DNA of 29,417 bases from a virus. The position numbers and the translations under genes are program-made. This document shows, in pieces, positions 1 to 6,991 of the stretch (position 1 is its first letter; the number at the start of each line of letters is the position of its first letter). The stretch lies in IMG/VR virus record IMGVR_UViG_3300042731_003521, positions 1 through 29,417 of that record. One strand, 5' to 3'. Below the pieces are notes generated by a model that was not told the origin of the DNA, made no database searches, and saw only the letters and a program-made list of their open reading frames with translations.

Positions 1-542
1 TTAATTACTTCTACTTCATCAAGTCTGACTTCATAGCTCCCTACTGTCTCGTCGAATACTACTTTCCATTCTATATGATGCCATGTTGCCCATTTAACAT
101 ACCCTGCTACGGTTATGTCATAATACTTCGGCCATGTACTTGTGCTAGGCCAATATGACGCGGGATCGGAAGTACTATTCGCGCCTACTCCTATCTCTAT
201 ACTCCCAGCTTCATTAGTACATCGGATTGCTGCCACGCAATTAGCCTCCCGGTCATATACTGTCATAATCGGGCTACTAGCTGCCGTATAGCCGGGATAT
301 ACATAGAAAGCGAATCCCATAACAAAACCATTGTAGAACTCTGGCAGATTCTTTCGGAGTATAGAAGTATACCAACTAGAGTAGGATATTAGTGCTTGCT
401 CTTGCAGTCCTTCTCTTCTGCACCTGTTTGTCTCATTAGTGATTATAGCATGTTCTCCCACTCCCTCTTCGTCGGAATCCCATTTTCTAATTAAATGTTC
501 CTGATCGTAGTGGTCGAACCCATCACAAAATACTAGCGCCAT
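1..542 (-). CDS. Putative tail fibre/receptor-binding protein, 3' end beyond the window
   Basis: The reading frame starts at ATG 542-540 behind a GGAGT ribosome site and is still open at position 1, so about 180 N-terminal residues are visible. It begins MALVFCDGFDHYD, almost the same as the start of the next gene upstream (554-1978, MALVFCDSFDHYS). Both also share a later WHH-E-KVVF-ET-GSYEVR block (here near residues 155-175). The two are therefore tandem paralogues. The beta-rich, aromatic composition and the WHH...V...Y block resemble the concanavalin-like (LamG-type) folds seen in phage tail and fibre proteins; that is inference from pattern, not a proven match. Its place after the tail-tip genes suggests a distal tail or receptor-binding role. 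The N-terminal part is shorter than the paralogue's because a stretch of roughly 30-40 residues after the start is missing. Confidence 0.8.
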   Translation of the reverse strand, partial: MALVFCDGFDHYDQEHLIRKWDSDEEGVGEHAIITNETNRCRREGLQEQALISYSSWYTSILRKNLPEFYNGFVMGFAFYVYPGYTAASSPIMTVYDREANCVAAIRCTNEAGSIEIGVGANSTSDPASYWPSTSTWPKYYDITVAGYVKWATWHHIEWKVVFDETVGSYEVRLDEVEVI

Positions 543-553
543 TTACTTTACTC

Positions 554-1978
554 CTACCAAGTGGACACCACTAATCCGCCCTCTATGCTTTCTACTTCAT
601 TAAAAGTCCACGCACTCCCGGTTGCAGGGTTGATGCTGTAAGGCTTACAATAATGCTTCAGTTTATCTTGTATTCTAAATTCTTCGGAGTCGTAGTCAGT
701 ACTACTGATTCTCAAGCGATGTTTCAACTTCATGGTCCCGGCATCGGTCTTCTTCAATGCACTCACCTTTTGGATGCCTTGGATATTACTATACTCTGGA
801 GTATATTCTTCCTTCTCATAAGTGTAGGTCTCTGCTGCTCCTTGAGTATTTGTACTAGCATAAGATTCATAGTCTATGTAAGGAGCGATATAATCAGGAA
901 CAGACCATGTGTAGTTTGTAAACCAGCCTCCTCTCCATGAATCCCAATACTGATACGATGTATGCAGATCGACCCATACTTTATTATTTGCTACCGTTCC
1001 ACTCCACTGATTGTAGTTTCCATTATTTTCATTTACTACATACGCTTTTACTGATGCGTATGGTCCCAATAAATCATTTCCAACACTCCCAGAAGTGTCT
1101 AGTACATAAAGGTCTTGGATTAAAGTCACATCCCAATTGTTCTTGCATATCGCTATGGAGTTAATTGTCGGACCACCAACAGGGTCTACTGCATGACCAG
1201 CTCCAATGGTAGGTATACCAAATTGGCTGTAAATAGTACTTCCGTCGTAGCGTACTTCATAACTCCCATTGGTTTCGTGAAATACTACCTTAAACTCTAC
1301 ATGATGCCAATCAGATGTGTAATGAGGGTATTCTCCTACTGCATAAGTAAAACTGTTTTCATAATAGTCATGTAAGCTAGAGCTAGGAGAGCCTGCGAAA
1401 TTGTTTGTTCTGTAGATTTTATTAGGAGTACAACCAAATATTACTCTTCTCTTTATAACGGAGCCTGAACCGATGTAGCCTGTATCTGCATAATCGTCCA
1501 TTTTCAATGCAGCTATTATAACTGAATTACGATCCAATACTACTACTTGAGGAGAGTGTCTCATACTAGCAAAACCATATAGGTCAGAATAGGACCATAC
1601 ACCATTTCCACCCAATAATCTGTCGGACAGATCGCTTAAACACCAAGAAGAATTATTATTGTACCAAAATCCAAATATTACTCCATTATAAGTTTCTTTG
1701 AAATGCTTTCTAATTACCCCACTGTAACCGCCCCAATGTCCAAGCATACCTCCCGGTCTTCTACTCCAATACTTCATGCCCCCCTCGCAAGGGTATATGA
1801 CCCAATTACTTACTCCCTCATCGTTACCATCCCACTTTCTACTGAGTCCATCGCTACAACGGTATCCATCATCCCCTATACTACCTGCTTCTCCTATCCA
1901 TAAAGGAGACACCTCAGCACCGCTCGGTCCTCTAATGGTACTATAATGGTCGAAGCTATCACAAAATACTAGTGCCAT
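554..1978 (-). CDS. Putative tail fibre/receptor-binding protein, LamG-like
   Basis: A 474-residue protein, last complete gene of the tail-tip cluster, starting at ATG 1978 after a GGAAAG ribosome site. The N-terminal 310 residues are rich in Gly, Ser, Tyr and Trp and contain a WHHVEFKVVFHET-GSYEVRYDG block near residues 224-248 that resembles the strand pattern of concanavalin/LamG domains. The C-terminal 150 residues form a separate region with charged, helical stretches (KKTDAG.MKLKHRLR) and end in GGLVVSTW. The partial gene downstream (1-542) is a clear paralogue of the first region. I infer a structural adsorption protein from its position after the J-like hub genes; no enzymatic motif was seen. 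It could instead be a tail-tip decoration protein. Confidence 0.82.
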   Translation of the reverse strand: MALVFCDSFDHYSTIRGPSGAEVSPLWIGEAGSIGDDGYRCSDGLSRKWDGNDEGVSNWVIYPCEGGMKYWSRRPGGMLGHWGGYSGVIRKHFKETYNGVIFGFWYNNNSSWCLSDLSDRLLGGNGVWSYSDLYGFASMRHSPQVVVLDRNSVIIAALKMDDYADTGYIGSGSVIKRRVIFGCTPNKIYRTNNFAGSPSSSLHDYYENSFTYAVGEYPHYTSDWHHVEFKVVFHETNGSYEVRYDGSTIYSQFGIPTIGAGHAVDPVGGPTINSIAICKNNWDVTLIQDLYVLDTSGSVGNDLLGPYASVKAYVVNENNGNYNQWSGTVANNKVWVDLHTSYQYWDSWRGGWFTNYTWSVPDYIAPYIDYESYASTNTQGAAETYTYEKEEYTPEYSNIQGIQKVSALKKTDAGTMKLKHRLRISSTDYDSEEFRIQDKLKHYCKPYSINPATGSAWTFNEVESIEGGLVVSTW

Positions 1979-1988
1979 ATTTACTTTC

Positions 1989-2660
1989 CTATGTAGGAGG
2001 CAACTCTTCTTCTGTTGGGCTGTGGTCCCAGAGAAATACTACAAAGTCTTCGATACAAAACGGAACATCTGTAGGATCGGCCGAAAGTACTTCTATTGCT
2101 TCTTGATACCATCTAGAATAAGGATCGCCAGTTCTAACCACTTCAACTACTTCCTGAGTATGCCTTGCTGATGGAAATCCTGTTCTCAATACTTCTACTA
2201 CTTCCTGTGTGTACCTTAAAACTCCCGGTGGCAATACTCTTTCCCAGAATTGTACTTTGATCTCTCCATAAGTTTCGGGCCATGATAATCGGTCTATGTT
2301 AGGCTCTTCGAGAATTAAATCAATATCTACTACAGGAAGAGTTTCTAAGTCATAGTCATTTCGTATGAGAATAAACCTTAACTTAGGCTGATTGTATTGA
2401 TTCATGCCCCATACTATTACTCCATCGGCATGATTTAAAATTTGAGTTATGTACTGCTTTGCACTGGTTTCACTCCTTATATAAATACTTATTCCCCGGT
2501 TCTCATTGAATAAAGTAATTGATGCTGCCAAGAAAGAATCTGCATCTAAGTACTGCTCATCTACTCCAGCTAGCTCTACCATTACATACCATAAAGCATG
2601 TGCAGGGTTGTAGTCGAAGTACCCCGGTCCATTCTCATCGTATGTTGATTTATAAGCCAA
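1989..2660 (-). CDS. Second J-like tail hub paralogue with TQEVVEV repeats
   Basis: A 223-residue protein that probably starts at TTG 2660-2658, ten bases after GGAGG; the preceding gene stops at 2664. Residues 16-142 match the same region of the upstream protein (2664-3659): DYNPAHALWYV, DADSFLAA, IL.HADGV, R.DYDLETLPVVD and ETYGEIKVQF all have counterparts there. This block is typical of the hub domain of phage tail-tip (J/gp27-like) proteins. Residues 149-199 hold three 17-residue repeats of the type R.TQEVVEVLRTG, a motif familiar from fibre-attachment regions of tail-tip proteins. The chain then ends in an acidic tail. It therefore looks like a hub domain joined to a fibre-docking repeat. 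Role in the virion is inferred. Confidence 0.83.
   Translation of the reverse strand: MAYKSTYDENGPGYFDYNPAHALWYVMVELAGVDEQYLDADSFLAASITLFNENRGISIYIRSETSAKQYITQILNHADGVIVWGMNQYNQPKLRFILIRNDYDLETLPVVDIDLILEEPNIDRLSWPETYGEIKVQFWERVLPPGVLRYTQEVVEVLRTGFPSARHTQEVVEVVRTGDPYSRWYQEAIEVLSADPTDVPFCIEDFVVFLWDHSPTEEELPPT
2064..2216 (-). repeat. Three tandem 51-bp coding repeats (17 residues each)
   Basis: Residues 149-165, 166-182 and 183-199 of the 1989-2660 product are three successive copies of a 17-residue unit beginning RY/RH/RW. The first two (RYTQEVVEVLRTGFPSA and RHTQEVVEVVRTGDPYS) are nearly identical; the third (RWYQEAIEVLSADPTDV) is diverged. At DNA level the copies are similar but not identical, so this is an older protein repeat rather than a fresh duplication. 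Confidence 0.85.
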
Positions 2661-2663
2661 CTA

Positions 2664-3659
2664 CTAGCTTCCTCCCCCATCGAAGTATGTTCCGAAAATA
2701 AAACCTTCGTTTATTATATCACCATTAAAAGTCAAAGTAATGTATTGTCTGTTTCCCGGTATCCAGTTTCCCTCCTGAAACATTACTTCCATCCTAGCAT
2801 AGCACTCATCAAATGCTATTGACCAGCTAGTAATAAGCCCCATTTTTACTCCAAAAATCCATTCAATCTCGTCTCCATCATAGAAGTTTCCTATGTAGTA
2901 AGGGTCTCCTGTATAGTAAGGGTCTAGTTCTCTTTCAATTTTTGTCGGGCCTATAGTACACATTTCAGCAGAAGTCATATCAATCGTAGTATTACTACAC
3001 TCATGGTAAAAGGTATACTTTTCTACACCAGTATCAAATACTACTTTCAGCCTTACTGGATAGCCCACAGGATCGCCATAATCATATATGTAGTTTCCGT
3101 CCTCGTAGAATGAGGGAGTCCATGCCTGAAAAGTTATTGTGTCAGTTTCAATGTTTATTACTTGTGAAGTAGTCTTTCCATTGATAGCAAATATTGGTGC
3201 GGGTATTAGGTCGGGGAAGTAGCCGTATATAGGATAAAAGCTATACCCTGTCGAGTCTACTACTCTTTCATTGAACTGAACTTTTATCTCCCCGTATGTA
3301 TCCATGAAACTACTTCTCTCGATAGCAGGTTCGGACAGCAGTATAGACTCGTCCACTATTGGGAGATTGCCAACTGTGTAGTCCTCTCTTATTAGTTTTA
3401 AATGGAGAGTACTGTCTATATCATAATAAAGTACTCCTTCTATGTGAGCTAAAATATTTTTAATATAGTTTATAGCGTTGCTGTGATCCGACTCTCGTAC
3501 TTGAACTCCTTTTCCTTCACCATGAACTACTTCTGCTGCTGCCAAAAAAGAGGTAGGGTCTATCCACTCCTCGGGCATACCAAGGCTATTCACTAGAACA
3601 TACCAAATGGCGTGAACCGGATTGTAGTCGTAATCCCCTATTATAGTATAAGCACCCAT
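2664..3659 (-). CDS. J-like tail hub protein, first paralogue
   Basis: A 331-residue tail-tip protein starting at ATG 3659 with AGGAGT eight bases before it. The N-terminal 125 residues carry the hub pattern (DYNPVHAIWYVLV, DPTSFLAAAEVVH, YIKNILAHIEGVLYYD, LKLIREDYTVGNLPIVDES, TYGEIKVQFNERV) seen in central tail-hub/J proteins. After residue 150 it has its own region ending with an IT-like beta-rich domain (YITLTFNGD..NEGFIFG). It is separate from, but follows, the 3667-4482 gene whose end matches the N-terminal part of J-type proteins, so the usual single J gene appears split. The downstream gene 1989-2660 repeats the hub part. The start of the usual J family is longer; the split is my inference from homology patterns. 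Confidence 0.83.
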   Translation of the reverse strand: MGAYTIIGDYDYNPVHAIWYVLVNSLGMPEEWIDPTSFLAAAEVVHGEGKGVQVRESDHSNAINYIKNILAHIEGVLYYDIDSTLHLKLIREDYTVGNLPIVDESILLSEPAIERSSFMDTYGEIKVQFNERVVDSTGYSFYPIYGYFPDLIPAPIFAINGKTTSQVINIETDTITFQAWTPSFYEDGNYIYDYGDPVGYPVRLKVVFDTGVEKYTFYHECSNTTIDMTSAEMCTIGPTKIERELDPYYTGDPYYIGNFYDGDEIEWIFGVKMGLITSWSIAFDECYARMEVMFQEGNWIPGNRQYITLTFNGDIINEGFIFGTYFDGGGS

Positions 3660-3666
3660 ATTACTC

Positions 3667-4482
3667 CTATGGATCGAAAGAACAGTCGGGAGTTTTCTTT
3701 ATTACAAACTTCATCGTTGGGCATCGGTTATAAGTATTAATCATGTTATCATAGAAGTAAGCATAACACTGTCCTCGGTACGGTATGTTGTAATTGAGGT
3801 CTGGTATACTACCTGCTTGGAGCATTTGTGTACCTAGTGTGCCGTGAGCAGGTTGATCCATCGTACCGAAGTAGAAAAAACACATTCCCTGTAATATGTT
3901 TGCACTATCGTCTGATCGGTAAGCATTTAATGTTATCTGTTCTACATAGTACTCATTTATTCCATAGCCAGTGGAGTCTGTTGCAGCTAGCTGAATACTG
4001 TAGTCTTCTATTAGGAGTAAAGTGGCCCAACCTTGAGCGGGTCTGTTCAGTTCTCCTGCCCATACTACTTTGTCGTCTTTGTAAATAGTATACAGAGTAT
4101 CAACTGGACCTAGGCAAATTCCCATCGCCCACGACAAGTAATACCTATAACCTGTTACTACGTCTTCACTCCCCCCGAATATACCTCCTGAGCCTACTTC
4201 CTCAGTAATGTTCATCATTCGGTTGTTTCCGTACCATAGTAAATTGCCAGTGAGTTTTGTGGTGCCTAGTACATCAGGAAGTGGCATACCTTCCTGATTC
4301 GTCATTATCTCCACATCCTTCATCGGTTCGCCGGGAGTAGGTCGATCTGGTACTAGTGGGTCTATCATACCACCTAAACCCATACCTAAAGTAAAACCGT
4401 AAAATGCTCCCCACGGTCCACCTGCTATGTAGCCTATTACTCCACCTATTATGCCACCTACCCACTGACCTACTGTACCCAT
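3667..4482 (-). CDS. Tail-tip protein, N-terminal J-like portion
   Basis: A 271-residue protein that opens with a Gly-rich hydrophobic stretch (residues 5-45, GGIIGGVIGYIAGGPWGAFYG) of the kind found at the N-terminus of many tail-tip host-specificity proteins. It is followed by D-V-E-IMTNQEGMPLPDVLGTTKLTGNLLWYGN (in pieces, residues 56-84), a pattern characteristic of J-like proteins in which a small virion protein passes from a smooth hydrophobic segment to a beta-rich platform. Start ATG 4482 follows the NlpC/P60 stop directly with only a weak GGTG ribosome site, suggesting translational coupling. It is followed by two hub paralogues. The hydrophobic segment could allow membrane contact during DNA entry, but this is speculative. 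Confidence 0.8.
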   Translation of the reverse strand: MGTVGQWVGGIIGGVIGYIAGGPWGAFYGFTLGMGLGGMIDPLVPDRPTPGEPMKDVEIMTNQEGMPLPDVLGTTKLTGNLLWYGNNRMMNITEEVGSGGIFGGSEDVVTGYRYYLSWAMGICLGPVDTLYTIYKDDKVVWAGELNRPAQGWATLLLIEDYSIQLAATDSTGYGINEYYVEQITLNAYRSDDSANILQGMCFFYFGTMDQPAHGTLGTQMLQAGSIPDLNYNIPYRGQCYAYFYDNMINTYNRCPTMKFVIKKTPDCSFDP

Positions 4483-4953
4483 TTACTTCACCACCCTAAA
4501 TGCACATCGTTTTCTTCCATTCCAATAGGAGTCCATTCTATTTATTTTCTCTACTCCTATTATGCTAACTGCCTGATAAATGTAGTCTTCAAATACTATC
4601 CCACAATGCCCCACTACACCACCTAGCCTAAACATTATTAAATCTCCGTCCGTTAACTCAGGCATACTTACTTCTCTAAAACTTCTTTTTCTCCTAACCT
4701 TAAACTCATTATATAATCTCTCTTCCTTCTCATGGTAGTTCCAATAAATATGGTACTTGGGAAGAGTACTATTCCCGATTTTTATTGCTCCTACATTCTT
4801 GTAAGCAGCAAGCACAAAGCCAACACAATCCGCTCCTACTCCTTTTACTGCACACCTATGTCGATACGGTGTTCCTCGCCAAGACTCTAACTCCTGTAGT
4901 AGTTTATTCTTATTAGAATCTGATTCAAAATAGTACTTCACTAAACTGCCCAT
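4483..4953 (-). CDS. NlpC/P60-family tail-tip peptidase
   Basis: A 156-residue member of the NlpC/P60 cysteine peptidase family, which in siphophages sits at the tail tip and cleaves peptidoglycan peptides, or acts in tip assembly. The catalytic cysteine is C43 in GADCVGFV and the catalytic histidine H116 in GHCGIVF. The WRGTPYRHRC segment (residues 25-34) and the LTDGDLIMFR segment (100-109) are the usual flanking elements. The gene overlaps the end of the DUF2163 gene by 13 bases, the normal order in phages of this kind (distal tail, DUF2163, NlpC/P60, J). Confidence is high because both active-site motifs are intact. Confidence 0.93.
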   Translation of the reverse strand: MGSLVKYYFESDSNKNKLLQELESWRGTPYRHRCAVKGVGADCVGFVLAAYKNVGAIKIGNSTLPKYHIYWNYHEKEERLYNEFKVRRKRSFREVSMPELTDGDLIMFRLGGVVGHCGIVFEDYIYQAVSIIGVEKINRMDSYWNGRKRCAFRVVK

Positions 4954-5768
4954 GTAGACGGATTATCTAGTGGGATATAAGGATGCCCGAAGAAGTTTAA
5001 CTGATTGGAGAACTTGTCAATGCAAGTTCCTATAAGTTTATCACAACCGGGGTAAGCATAGATCGACTGCCCGGCAGTAAATCCCGGCATGGAGAATCTA
5101 ATCTTAATAACACTTCCAGTGTGGTCTACTATCATGCGATGGTAGTCTCCCCACTTGATATATCCCCTTGTGTAGTACCCATTTGCTTGTGCGCTAAATG
5201 TTGTACTAGTCAAAGAAGTTCCATCATCTTCCACTGTAGTAATTGTCGGGTTTATCTGGTAAGCTGCTGCTGTCGGACCACCGCCGTAGGAGCATCTTGC
5301 ATCGAATAGATCGTTGTTGCAAGACACTTGCCACCTATATCTAGGTATCCTAGTATTTAACCAGTGCTCAAATCCGACACATTGTACTCCTGCTACATTA
5401 CCATCAAAGGAGACAGTTTTTATCTGCCCGATAAATACTACACTAGTTTCTGTCGGCAAGTCTGCAAAATATCTTCTTATCTCCACCCATATTAGTTCTA
5501 CAGGATTTTGAGAAATATACTCCACTACCGGATCACTTATGTATGTGAACTGAATGGTTAATTTACTTACTTCAAATTGAGTGTCGTACTTTGCAGTTCC
5601 TCTAGTAATAGTTGCCGGAGTATAGGTATGAGTGTCGTAAATTATCGGAGCATTATGAGAAGTATAATACCAATTGGTTCCACCATCTCTCCAAAAGTGG
5701 TAGAGTTCTATTGGCTTTTTCTTCTGCCCTTCTTCTATTGCTATGTATCCACTAGTATGATTTTTCAT
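4941..5768 (-). CDS. DUF2163 (BR0599-type) tail protein
   Basis: A 275-residue protein with the pattern of the DUF2163/phage BR0599 family, a structural tail-tip protein. Visible features are an N-terminal beta region with FEVSKLTIQF (residues about 67-76), a central IRRYFADLP and FIGQIKTVSFDG stretch, cysteines in CNNDLFDARC and GCDKLIGTC, and the conserved ending F.NQLNFFGHPYIPLDNP. Known members lie directly before the NlpC/P60 gene, as here. The gene begins three bases after the stop of the distal tail gene. No enzyme activity is expected. Cysteine pairs could form structural links. Confidence 0.9.
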   Translation of the reverse strand: MKNHTSGYIAIEEGQKKKPIELYHFWRDGGTNWYYTSHNAPIIYDTHTYTPATITRGTAKYDTQFEVSKLTIQFTYISDPVVEYISQNPVELIWVEIRRYFADLPTETSVVFIGQIKTVSFDGNVAGVQCVGFEHWLNTRIPRYRWQVSCNNDLFDARCSYGGGPTAAAYQINPTITTVEDDGTSLTSTTFSAQANGYYTRGYIKWGDYHRMIVDHTGSVIKIRFSMPGFTAGQSIYAYPGCDKLIGTCIDKFSNQLNFFGHPYIPLDNPSTWAV

Positions 5769-5770
5769 GT

Positions 5771-6991
5771 CTATAATGTAGTTGTAGTGTATACTCCTGA
5801 TCTGAGAATATTAGAAAGATTTATCTCGCTTTCAGCTACTTCTTCGGTCAAATAAGTGATCTCAAGATCATCGGTCGCAAACCTACCGAATACTAGAAAA
5901 GAGCACATCAGATTTAAAGTAGAAGTAATTGTATACCCTACGGCAGAGTCTAATTGCAGACTAGTCGCTGTAGGAGCACTTACTATTCTCTTCGGGTTTA
6001 CCTGTGTACCATTAGGGAGTGTTATGAGAATGAATCTCCCATAAGCATCATTGTACCTGTAGTAAGAATCCCACTCTATGTCTTCGATCTCTATTGTGGT
6101 ATCTGTACTAGTAAACGGATCAGTAATTACTACATCATCCAACCATGTCGGATACCAGAAGTTCTCATATCTCCCTTTGCACTCATCGAAAAACTTTACT
6201 ACATTATATATGTCTGCTTTCGACTCAAACAAGTGAACCGTTTTATTAGACAGCGATCCTTCGTTGGAGAAGGAGTAGCTATATGCTTTGCCTAAGAACT
6301 TTGTGAGAAATGGAAATACTTCTACTTGATCTCTTATCTTACCTACCCAATTTGGCTTGCGGTCAAAAACAGCAGAGCCATTGTAACTAGAGTAACTACT
6401 TCCTGAAAATGTCCTGCAAGTAACATCATCATCGAACTCCTCCAATACTTCCACCATGAATCTTTGCGGTATAAAACTAGTTTCGTATATAGTATCGTAT
6501 GAATTAGTGACTAGTCTCCCTTGTAGCACAGGATACACATCTGTCGCAGACTGCCAAGTACCTGTAAAAGCACTGTCTACAGTTATGGAGTTAGAAGTAA
6601 TCGAAACAATCTCTTTTACTTCGTAGTTTCTTTCGTCCTGAATTAAAACACACAAACCACCTACGTCAAAGTTTCTGTAGTCTGTACTCCCAACTGAAAC
6701 AGTAGTTCCAGAGCCGGGGTTTACTAGCGCAGTTGTTTGAGTCCTATCGCACCACCACGGTACTCCGAACACTTTATCTTTAGAGTGGTAAAGTTTTCTT
6801 TTTACATAATTATTCTCAGAAGAAGACATCGGTTGGAGCATAAAAGACATTGATCTCTCTGGGTAAGAGACTAGAAGAGACCGTTGCTCAGAACGATCTA
6901 AGGAGAATACTACATTATTTCTCCATGATCTTTTTATCGAAATACCTTGCTGCCAATCGGGAGCTAGGAATAAATAGTCTTCTGCTATCAT
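5771..6991 (-). CDS. Distal tail-like protein
   Basis: A 406-residue tail protein starting at ATG 6991, which overlaps the tape measure stop by four bases (ATGA). The opening APDWQQGISIKRSWRNNV and the S.EQR.LL..YP.RS..F pattern (residues 10-50) match a family of tail proteins that replace the distal tail protein in many Gram-negative and Gram-positive siphophages and precede DUF2163. The rest is beta-rich. Its C-terminal half has R.ENFWYPTWLDDVV and the FGRFATDDLEI strand typical of the same family. The protein ends in TTTTL, echoing the poly-Thr ends of the capsid and tail tube genes. Function as adapter between tail tube and tip is inferred from family and order. Confidence 0.85.
   Translation of the reverse strand: MIAEDYLFLAPDWQQGISIKRSWRNNVVFSLDRSEQRSLLVSYPERSMSFMLQPMSSSENNYVKRKLYHSKDKVFGVPWWCDRTQTTALVNPGSGTTVSVGSTDYRNFDVGGLCVLIQDERNYEVKEIVSITSNSITVDSAFTGTWQSATDVYPVLQGRLVTNSYDTIYETSFIPQRFMVEVLEEFDDDVTCRTFSGSSYSSYNGSAVFDRKPNWVGKIRDQVEVFPFLTKFLGKAYSYSFSNEGSLSNKTVHLFESKADIYNVVKFFDECKGRYENFWYPTWLDDVVITDPFTSTDTTIEIEDIEWDSYYRYNDAYGRFILITLPNGTQVNPKRIVSAPTATSLQLDSAVGYTITSTLNLMCSFLVFGRFATDDLEITYLTEEVAESEINLSNILRSGVYTTTTL

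Noticed and set aside
4274-4465. A second frame (63 residues) in the 3667-4482 gene
   Set aside because: It overlaps completely with a well supported tail-tip gene and has an Arg-rich composition typical of a shifted frame.
5005-5030. TTGACA on the coding strand inside the DUF2163 gene
   Set aside because: No -10 element at the right spacing and it is within a coding region.
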